Origin: Embleya hyalina
Lineage (GTDB): Bacteria > Actinomycetota > Actinomycetes > Streptomycetales > Streptomycetaceae
Assembly (NCBI RefSeq): GCF_003967355.1
Contig: NZ_BIFH01000064.1
Coordinates: 1 to 39,854, forward strand
Reading direction: 5' to 3'
Length of the DNA: 39,854 bases
Shown here: positions 34,241-39,854 of the stretch, in pieces
Layout: every line of letters begins with the position of its first letter
How positions within the stretch are numbered: the stretch's first letter is position 1
The notes under the pieces: model-generated
Seen by the model: the letters and a program-made list of their open reading frames with translations, nothing else
Database searches by the model: none
What the model was told of the DNA's origin: nothing
Made by a program: the position numbers and the translations under genes

Positions 34241-34279
34241 GCCCCGAGCGCTCCGGCCGAGTCGCCGGGCGCTCGGGGC
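34241..34279 (-). terminator. Terminator of the LacI-controlled operon
   Basis: GCCCCGAGCGC (34241-34251) and GCGCTCGGGGC (34269-34279) form a perfect 11-bp stem with a 17-nt loop, beginning 11 nt after the stop codon of the isomerase gene on the minus strand. Confidence 0.75.
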
Positions 34280-34290
34280 AACCCGTGGGC

Positions 34291-35274
34291 TCAGCGCAGG
34301 AGTTCCGTCACGTACCGGCGCTTCATCGTGGCCAGCACCGCGTTCGGGTCGGCGGACCAGACGTCGGCGTTGAAGATCTCCACCTCGATGTCGCCCCGGT
34401 AGCCGGCCGCCTCGACCATCGTCGCCATCGCCCGGAAGTCGATCGTGCCGTCGCCCATCATGCCTCGGGCGAGGAGGGTGTCGGCGGGCAGCGGGAGCAC
34501 CCAGTCGCAGATCTGGAACGAGGCGATCCGCGCACCGGCCCGGCGGATGGCCGCCGGGAGGTACGGGTCCCACCACACGTGGAACGCGTCCACGACCACG
34601 CCGACCTGCTCCACCGGATGCGGCTCGGCCAGGTCCAGCGCCTGGTCCAGGGTGGAGAGCACCGCACGGTCCGCGCAGTACATCGGGTGCAGCGGCTCCA
34701 ACGCGAGCCGAACCCCGTGCGCCCCGGCGTACGGCGCGAGTTCGGCCAGCGCCTCGGCGACCCGCTCCCGGGCTCCCGGCAAGTCCCGTTCGTCGGCGGG
34801 CAGTCCGCCGACGACCAGGACCAGACAGGCCGCCTCCAACGCCGCGGCCTCCTCGATCGCGCGACGGTTGTCCGCGATCGCCTCGGCCCGCGCGCCCGGT
34901 TCGCGCGCGGTCAGGAACCCGCCCCGGCACAACGACGAGACGCGCAACCCGGCCTCGCGCACCAGCTTCGCCGATTCGGCGAGCCCCGCGTCGGCGACCT
35001 TGTCCCGCCACAGCCCGATCGCCGGCAGCCCCGCTCGCACACACCCCTCGACCGCCTCGTGCAGCGACCACTCCCGCGTCGTCCACTGGTTCAGCGCGAG
35101 CCGCGCCAACCGCGCGTCGCCGACCGCGGGCGTCGGCACGCCGGCGGGTCGCCCGCTCGGGACGTCCACCGCTGTCGGGTCCGGGGCGGGTCGGTGTGAT
35201 GCCGATGCCGTCGCGGACTCCGCCGCGGCCGTCACGGTCGGCGCCTCCGATCCCGTCGCCTCGTTCGTGCTCAC
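34291..35274 (-). CDS. Sugar phosphate isomerase/epimerase-type TIM barrel
   Basis: 327 aa from GTG 35274, which overlaps the DUF993 stop in GTGA. The first 50 residues are a low-complexity Ala/Pro/Thr extension. The AP-endonuclease-2-type barrel follows (LALNQWTTREWSLHEAVEGC, RVSSLCRGGFLTA, CLVLVVGGLPADER). Probable metal ligands are the Glu in RLALEPLHPMYC, the Asp and His in VVVDAFHVWWDP, the His-equivalent region IASFQICDWVLPLP and the Glu in IEVEIFNADVW. Family members include IolE/IolI, hydroxypyruvate isomerase and 3-keto-sugar isomerases/dehydratases. Last gene of the operon; the exact reaction is unknown. Confidence 0.87.
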   Translation of the reverse strand: MSTNEATGSEAPTVTAAAESATASASHRPAPDPTAVDVPSGRPAGVPTPAVGDARLARLALNQWTTREWSLHEAVEGCVRAGLPAIGLWRDKVADAGLAESAKLVREAGLRVSSLCRGGFLTAREPGARAEAIADNRRAIEEAAALEAACLVLVVGGLPADERDLPGARERVAEALAELAPYAGAHGVRLALEPLHPMYCADRAVLSTLDQALDLAEPHPVEQVGVVVDAFHVWWDPYLPAAIRRAGARIASFQICDWVLPLPADTLLARGMMGDGTIDFRAMATMVEAAGYRGDIEVEIFNADVWSADPNAVLATMKRRYVTELLR

Positions 35275-36443
35275 GACGCCACCCCCGCCACCGTCAACAG
35301 TGCCCGCATCCGGGACGCCGCCAACTCCGGATCCGGGAACAGGCCCGCCGCGTCGGCCAGTCGGAACGCCTCGGCCAAGTGCGGTACGGAGCGGGCCGAC
35401 TGCGCGCCCGCCACCATCGTGAAGGCGGACTGGCGGCCGGTCAGCCAGGCCAGGAAGACGATGCCGGTCTTGTAGTGGTAGGTGGGCGCCGCGAACAGAT
35501 GCCGGGACAGCGGGACCGTCGGCGCCATCAGGGCCTCGTACCGATCCGTGTCGCCCGCGTCCAACGCCCGCAACGCGCCCGCCGCGACCGGGGCGATCGC
35601 GTCGAAGATGCCGAGCAGGGCGTGGCTGAAGTGTTGCCCGTCGCCCCGGATCAGCTCCGGGTAGTGGAAGTCGTCCCCGGTGTAGAGGCGTACCCCGGCG
35701 GGCAGTTGCGCGCGCAGCCGGACCTCGTGGTCGCGGTCGAGCAGCGAGACCTTGACCCCGTCGACCCGATCCGCGTGCTCGCGCACCAGGTCCAGGAACG
35801 TCTCCGTCGCCGCGTCGACGTCCTCGGAGCCCCAGTAGCCGGCCAGCGCCGGGTCGAACACCTCGCCCAGCCAGTGCAGCACGACCGGCCGCCGCACCTG
35901 CCGCAACAGGGCGTCGTACACCCGCCGATAGTCCTCCGGCCCCCGCGCCGCCGCGGCCAGTTGCCGGCTCGCCATCAGCACGACCTTGGCGCCCGATTCC
36001 TCGACCACCGCGATCTGCTCCGTGTAGGCGGCGATCACCTGATCCACGGTCAGCCCGACGCCGGCGTGGTCCGTGCCCGCGCCGCAGGCGATCAACGCGT
36101 ACGGGTCGCCGATCGTGGCCGCCTCGGCGGCGCTGCGGCGGATCAACTCGGCGGTGGCCGCCCAGTCCAGGCCCATGTTGCGCTGCGCGGTGTCCATCGC
36201 GTCCGCGACGGCGAAGCCGTGCGACCACAGGTGGCGTCGGAAGGCGAGCGTGGCGTCCCAGTCGGGCGCCGCCGGCCGGCCCGGGGTGTTGTCGGCGAGC
36301 GGATCGGCCACCACGTGCGCGGCGGCGTACGCGGTGCGTTCGCGGAAGGCCGGGCCGCCGGGGACCGCGCCCAGGTGTACGCCGGTGAGCTCGTACGGCT
36401 CGATCGCGCCGGTCGTCGTGGGGAGCAACAGGCGGGCGGTCAC
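35271..36443 (-). CDS. DUF993 protein (dihydrodipicolinate-synthase-fold)
   Basis: 390 aa from GTG 36443, overlapping the oxidoreductase stop in GTGA. It matches the DUF993 type by its blocks ALIACGAGTDHAGVGLTVDQ, PVVLHWLGEVFDPALAGYWG, GVKVSLLDRDHEVRLR and RLYTGDDFHYPELIRGDG. The TIM barrel resembles Schiff-base aldolases of the DHDPS/NAL class, and Lys231 in GVKVSLL sits where the Schiff-base Lys would be. An aldolase or dehydratase acting on a keto sugar acid is therefore plausible but unproven. Middle gene of the LacI-regulated operon. Confidence 0.87.
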   Translation of the reverse strand: MTARLLLPTTTGAIEPYELTGVHLGAVPGGPAFRERTAYAAAHVVADPLADNTPGRPAAPDWDATLAFRRHLWSHGFAVADAMDTAQRNMGLDWAATAELIRRSAAEAATIGDPYALIACGAGTDHAGVGLTVDQVIAAYTEQIAVVEESGAKVVLMASRQLAAAARGPEDYRRVYDALLRQVRRPVVLHWLGEVFDPALAGYWGSEDVDAATETFLDLVREHADRVDGVKVSLLDRDHEVRLRAQLPAGVRLYTGDDFHYPELIRGDGQHFSHALLGIFDAIAPVAAGALRALDAGDTDRYEALMAPTVPLSRHLFAAPTYHYKTGIVFLAWLTGRQSAFTMVAGAQSARSVPHLAEAFRLADAAGLFPDPELAASRMRALLTVAGVAS

Positions 36444-37609
36444 GCGGACTTCCCGTCGAGAACGGGGAGCTCGATCCGCCGGCCCTCGGCCGAGGAGCGC
36501 AGGCCGCACTCGGCCAGCTGTACGCCCCGCGCGCCCGCGAGGAAGTCGAAGGCGAACGGCGCGTCGGACACCACGTGGCGGACGAAGTCCTCCCACTGGA
36601 CCTTGAATCCGTTGTCGAAGCCGCTGTCGCCCGCGTTGTCCGGGACCTCCTGCCACTGGTCCCGGAAGGACTCGGTGACCGGAAGGTCCGGGTTCCACAC
36701 CGGAGTCGGCGTCGCCGAGCGGTGCTGGACGCGGCATCGGCGCAGCCCGGCGACGGCGCTGCCCTCGGTGCCGTCCACCTGGAACTCCACCAGTTCGTCC
36801 CGGTTCACCCGCACCGCCCAGGACGAGTTGATCTGCGCGACGACCCCGCCCGCGAGTTCGAAGATGCCGTAGGCCGCGTCGTCGGCGGTCGCCGGGTATT
36901 CCCGGCCCTGCTCGTCCCAGCGGGTGGGGATGTGCGTGACGGCCTTGGCGGTGACCGCCTCGACCCGGCCGAACAGGTTCTCCAGGACATACGACCAGTG
37001 GCAGAACATGTCGACGACGATGCCGCCGCCGTCCTCGGCCCGGTAGTTCCAGCTCGGCCGCTGTGCGGCCTGCCAGTCGCCCTCGAACACCCAGTAGCCG
37101 AACTCGCCGCGCACGGACAGGATTCGGCCGAAGAAGCCGCCCTGGATCAACCGGCGGAGCTTGAGCAGTCCGGGCAGGAACAGCTTGTCCTGCACCACGC
37201 CGTGCTTGACCCCGGCGGCGTCGGCGGCCCGGGCCAGGTCCAGCGCGCCGGTCAGGGTCTCGGCGGTCGGCTTCTCGGTGTAGATGTGCTTGCCCGCCGC
37301 GATCGCCGCGTGGATCGCCCGCTCGCGCGCCGTGGTCACCTGCGCGTCGAAGTAGATCGTGTTCGCGGGGTCGGCAAGCGCGGTGTCCAGGCTGGTCGTC
37401 CAGGCGGCGATGCCGTGCCGGTCGGCCATCGCGCGCAACTTGTCCGCGTCGCGCCCGACCAGCACCGGCTCGAGCACGACCCGCGACCCGTCGGCCAACG
37501 CCACGCCGCCCTGCTCGCGGATGGCCAGGATCGAGCGGACCAGATGCTGGCGGTAGCCCATGCGGCCGGTGACGCCGTTCATCACGACGCCGAGGGTTTG
37601 GGTGGTCAT
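36440..37609 (-). CDS. Gfo/Idh/MocA-family oxidoreductase
   Basis: 389 aa from ATG 37609, with GAGAGG 5 nt upstream. The Rossmann domain begins GVVMNGVTGRMGYRQHLVRS, where the glycine loop GVTGRMG is of the dihydrodipicolinate-reductase style rather than the usual GxGxxG. The family EKP motif is present in HIYTEKPTAETL (catalytic Lys). The C-terminal alpha/beta domain contains GGGIVVDMFCHWSYVLENLF with the conserved Asp/His pair. It should oxidise a sugar or cyclitol hydroxyl with NAD(P). First gene of the operon, directly behind the promoter with the palindromic operator. Confidence 0.9.
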   Translation of the reverse strand: MTTQTLGVVMNGVTGRMGYRQHLVRSILAIREQGGVALADGSRVVLEPVLVGRDADKLRAMADRHGIAAWTTSLDTALADPANTIYFDAQVTTARERAIHAAIAAGKHIYTEKPTAETLTGALDLARAADAAGVKHGVVQDKLFLPGLLKLRRLIQGGFFGRILSVRGEFGYWVFEGDWQAAQRPSWNYRAEDGGGIVVDMFCHWSYVLENLFGRVEAVTAKAVTHIPTRWDEQGREYPATADDAAYGIFELAGGVVAQINSSWAVRVNRDELVEFQVDGTEGSAVAGLRRCRVQHRSATPTPVWNPDLPVTESFRDQWQEVPDNAGDSGFDNGFKVQWEDFVRHVVSDAPFAFDFLAGARGVQLAECGLRSSAEGRRIELPVLDGKSA

Positions 37610-37639
37610 GGGGGCCTCTCGGTAGGCGGGTGGACGGAG

Positions 37640-37687
37640 CGGGAAAGCGCTTTCCCGTAAGCTAGGGCGCGAGGCCGCCGAGGTCAA
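37640..37687 (-). promoter_or_regulatory. Operon promoter with perfect LacI-family operator
   Basis: Minus strand: TTGACC (37687-37682), 17 bp, TAGCTT (37664-37659); the start site would be near 37652. The palindrome CGGGAAAGCGCTTTCCCG (37640-37657) covers it. The central AAAGCGCTTT matches the LacI/GalR consensus of actinomycetes, so repressor binding would block initiation. Confidence 0.88.
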
Positions 37688-37737
37688 GGGAAGGCGGGGC
37701 GGAGGCGCAGTGCGCGCACACGGCTCCCGGCATCCAC

Positions 37738-37766
37738 TTGGGTATGCGCTTTCCAATCGCTACTCT
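37738..37766 (+). promoter_or_regulatory. lacI-type gene promoter with second operator
   Basis: TTGGGT (37738-37743), 17 bp, TACTCT (37761-37766), then 6 nt to ATG 37773, so leaderless. TTGGGTATGCGCTTTCCAA (37738-37756) keeps one intact half-site (GCGCTTTCC) of the operon operator and overlaps the -35, suggesting autoregulation. Confidence 0.65.
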
Positions 37767-37772
37767 GTGCCC

Positions 37773-38858
37773 ATGCCGACTCCGACCTCCGACGCGCCTG
37801 CGGCCCGCCCGACGGGCCCCGTCACCCTCCAGCAGGTGGCCGAGCGCGCCGGGGTCTCCTCCGCCACCGCCTCCCGCGCCCTGCACGGCAGCAGCGGGAC
37901 CCGGATCGTGGGGGAGGAACTGCGCAAGCGCGTACTCGACGCCGCCCGCGAACTCAGGTACGTCTCCAACGCCCCCGCGCAGGCGCTGGCCCGCTCCACG
38001 ACGAGCGTGGTCGGAGTGGTGGTGCACGACGTCGCCGACCCGTACTTCGCGGCGATCGCGGCCGGCGCGATGGGCGTCGCCCGCGAACACGGGCTGCTGG
38101 TGATGCTCGCCGCCACCTTCCGCGACCCCGAACTGGAGCTCGACTACCTGGCCCGGCTGCGCGCCCAACGCGCCCGCGCGGTGGTCCTGGCCGGCAGCGG
38201 CTTCGCCGACCGCGAGTTCACCCGACGACTGGCCGCCGAGGTGGACGCCTACCGCGCCGACGGCGGCCACGTGATCGCGGTCGGCTCACACGGAATCGCG
38301 GCCGACACCGTACGCCCGGCGAACCGCGCCGGCGCCGCCCTCGCCGTGCGCCACCTGTACGACCTCGGCCACCGCCGCTTCGGCATCGTGTCCGGCCCGC
38401 GCGCGCTCACCACGGTCCGGGATCGGCTGGACGGCGCCCGGCGGCAACTCCGTTCGCTGGGACTTCCCCTGACCCCGAGTCAGGTGGTCGACGGAGGGTT
38501 CACCCGCGAACAGGCCCGAACCGCCGCGCGCACCCTGCTGACCGGCCCGTCCGCACCGACCGCGCTCGTCGTCCTCAACGACGTGATGGCCGCCGGCGTC
38601 CTGGCCGCCCTGCGCGAGGACCTGGGCCTGCGCGTACCGGACCAGGTCTCGGTGGTGGGCTTCGACGACGTCCCCTTCGCCGCCGACCTCAACCCACCCC
38701 TGACCACGATCCGCCTCCCCCTGGCCGACATCGGCACCCAGGCCATGCACATGATCCTCACCGGCCCGACGGTCACCCCACGCACGGTGGACGTGGACGC
38801 GGAACTGATCCCCAGATCCAGCACAGCCCCCGCACCCGCACCCGCGCCCACTCCCTGA
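37773..38858 (+). CDS. LacI/GalR-family repressor of the divergent operon
   Basis: 361 aa from ATG 37773; the open frame continues upstream to 37710 but would cover the promoter. The HTH is at residues 17-39 (VTLQQVAERAGVSSATASRA) with the minor-groove hinge helix NAPAQALARSTT near 70. The periplasmic-binding-protein-like effector domain follows: VVGVVVHDVADPYFAAIAAG, LYDLGHRRFGIVSGP, ALVVLNDVMAAGVLAALRED and VSVVGFDDVPFAADLNPPLT. The tail is Pro/Ala repeats. It faces the Gfo/Idh-DUF993-isomerase operon across two related operators and is almost certainly its repressor. The inducer is presumably the operon's substrate or an intermediate. Confidence 0.93.
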   Translation: MPTPTSDAPAARPTGPVTLQQVAERAGVSSATASRALHGSSGTRIVGEELRKRVLDAARELRYVSNAPAQALARSTTSVVGVVVHDVADPYFAAIAAGAMGVAREHGLLVMLAATFRDPELELDYLARLRAQRARAVVLAGSGFADREFTRRLAAEVDAYRADGGHVIAVGSHGIAADTVRPANRAGAALAVRHLYDLGHRRFGIVSGPRALTTVRDRLDGARRQLRSLGLPLTPSQVVDGGFTREQARTAARTLLTGPSAPTALVVLNDVMAAGVLAALREDLGLRVPDQVSVVGFDDVPFAADLNPPLTTIRLPLADIGTQAMHMILTGPTVTPRTVDVDAELIPRSSTAPAPAPAPTP

Positions 38859-38944
38859 CCAACCGCGCCACCGCAGCCCGGCCGGACCATCGAGCCCAAC
38901 ATCAGCCGTTGCGGCGCCACTGCCCACCCACGCGGGGCCACCGC

Positions 38945-39854
38945 GACAACATTTACGTCGCTCGGCGAAAACCGGCCGGCGGTGGGGAGCGGGAGGCGGT
39001 CGGGTCGGGTCTGCCGGGTGGCTTCCGGCGGGCGCTGCGCCTTGGGTTGCGGGCCGGCCGGCGGTGCGGGACCGGCCCGGGTCGTGGGGTGGGCCGCCGG
39101 CCGGCGGCGTTCGGGGATCGGAGGCTTGGGGCTTTCGGCGAGGCGGGCGCGTTGCTTGGGGAAAACCGGCCAACAGCGGCCGACAGGGAGGGGGCTCGGA
39201 TCGAGTTCCCGGGGGTGCCTTTCCGAGTGGGCCGGGGCGGCTTCCGGCGAGCGTTGCGCTTGTCGCTGAGGGTGGCCGGTGCGGGCCGATCCGACACGTG
39301 TGGTGGGCCACCGCCGGCGTTCGAGCTTCGGAGACTGGGGCTTTCGGCGAGACGGGTGCGTTGCTTACCGAAAAGCGGCCTGCAGCGGCAGGGAGGGAGG
39401 GCGGTCGGGTCGAGTCCGCCGGGGAACCTTTTCGAGTAGGCAGGTCATCCTCGACGGACGTTGCGCCTTTGGTGGCGGGGTGCCGGTGCGACGTCGGTCC
39501 GGGTCGTGAGGCGGGCCGCCGCCGGCATGCGGGGCTCGGAGACCCGAAGCTCCCGACGAGACGGGTGCGGTGCTCACCGAAAACCAGCCCGCAGCGGCAG
39601 GCAGGGAGGGGGTCGGGTCGAGTTCGCCGGGGAGCGTTCCCGAGTAGGCAGGTCATCCTCGGCGGGCGTTGCGCTTGTGGTCGCGGGGGCTGGTGCGGGC
39701 TGGTCCGGGTCGTGGGGCGGGCGGCGCCGGCGTGCGGGGCTCGGAGACCCGAAGCTCTCGACGAGACGGGTGCGTTGCTCACCGAAAACCGGCCCGGCAG
39801 CGGCGGGAGGGGAGGGGGGTCGGGTCGAGTGTGCCGGGGAGCGTTGCCGAGTGG
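38945..39854 (+). repeat. Tandem array of ~208-bp repeats (about 4.5 copies)
   Basis: A landmark of the form CGTTGCTCACCGAAAACC recurs at 38956, 39150, 39359, 39568 and 39773, spacings 194, 209, 209 and 205 bp. Between landmarks further blocks recur in the same order: GCAGCGGCAGG, GTCGGGTCGAGT, CCGGGGAGCGTT, CGAGTAGGCAGGTCATCCTC, GTTGCGC, GGTCCGGGTCGTG and CTCGGAGACCCGAAGCT. The last three copies are closest to each other; the array runs off the window. Unit lengths are not multiples of three, so long frames through it shift phase and are unlikely to be coding. 38859-38944 holds no gene. Confidence 0.88.

Noticed and set aside
38286-39782. A 498-codon leftward open frame through the tandem repeats and the 3' end of the LacI gene
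   Set aside because: It is antisense to the LacI gene, and repeat unit lengths are not multiples of three, so each copy is read in a different phase; composition is Pro/Arg-rich as expected for untranslated GC-rich DNA.
38945-39854. CRISPR-like array
   Set aside because: Units of about 208 bp are similar over their whole length without unique spacers, and no cas gene is nearby.

Overview
The window is chromosomal DNA of a very high-GC actinomycete, most likely from the Streptomycetales. Third codon positions are almost always G or C, GTG starts are common, and the regulator families (MerR, FadR-type GntR, MarR, LacI, HTH fused to a PNPOx domain) and several conserved small proteins are typical of that order. 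I see no rRNA, tRNA, CRISPR array or intact mobile element. The only transposon trace is a truncated IS5-type transposase.

Layout. 1-5.2 kb: an inverted copy of a dispersed repeat, then a rightward group with a GuaB1-type enzyme, a GNAT acetyltransferase, an orphan AbiEii-type nucleotidyltransferase and a large protein of unknown function. 5.2-8.6 kb: small proteins, two SDR enzymes, a methyltransferase and a divergent MerR regulator. 8.7-13.2 kb (leftward): a probable L-fucose/L-galactose oxidative catabolic group consisting of a FadR-type regulator, L-fuconate dehydratase, an SDR dehydrogenase and an aldo/keto reductase, with two related operator-like sites in front of the dehydratase. 13.3-19.1 kb: a LysR remnant, a DUF3068 membrane protein, an AT-richer intergenic region with a 12-bp tandem repeat that reads as a cysteine tetrapeptide repeat, a TPR protein, a RidA protein, the IS5 remnant and an alpha/beta hydrolase. 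19.1-22.0 kb: an acyl-carrier-like protein without its phosphopantetheine serine, a sphingosine-phosphate-lyase-like PLP decarboxylase, and a divergent HTH-PNPOx protein. 22.1-26.3 kb: dihydrolipoyl dehydrogenase with a strong terminator, two unknown proteins and a HAD hydrolase pseudogene. 26.4-32.5 kb: a coupled three-gene operon (membrane protein, XRE regulator, MDR oxidoreductase), a TPR protein, a divergent MFS/MarR pair with two operator copies, and an RlmG-like rRNA methyltransferase.

32.9-38.9 kb is the best-resolved regulatory unit. A LacI regulator sits divergent to a coupled operon of Gfo/Idh/MocA oxidoreductase, DUF993 (DHDPS-fold) protein and sugar-phosphate isomerase/epimerase-type TIM barrel, closed by a hairpin terminator. 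The operon promoter (TTGACC-N17-TAGCTT) carries a perfect 18-bp LacI-type palindrome at its start site, and a second half-conserved operator covers the lacI promoter. A glycerate kinase lies just downstream. The simplest reading is a regulated catabolic route for an unidentified sugar, sugar acid or cyclitol.

38.9-39.85 kb is a tandem array of about 4.5 copies of a roughly 208-bp repeat. The left end of the window carries the same repeat in the opposite orientation. A recurring theme is the absence of a Shine-Dalgarno sequence: several genes have a -10-like hexamer 6-9 nt before the start codon, as expected for leaderless mRNAs. All family assignments come from reading motifs by eye; no database search was run.
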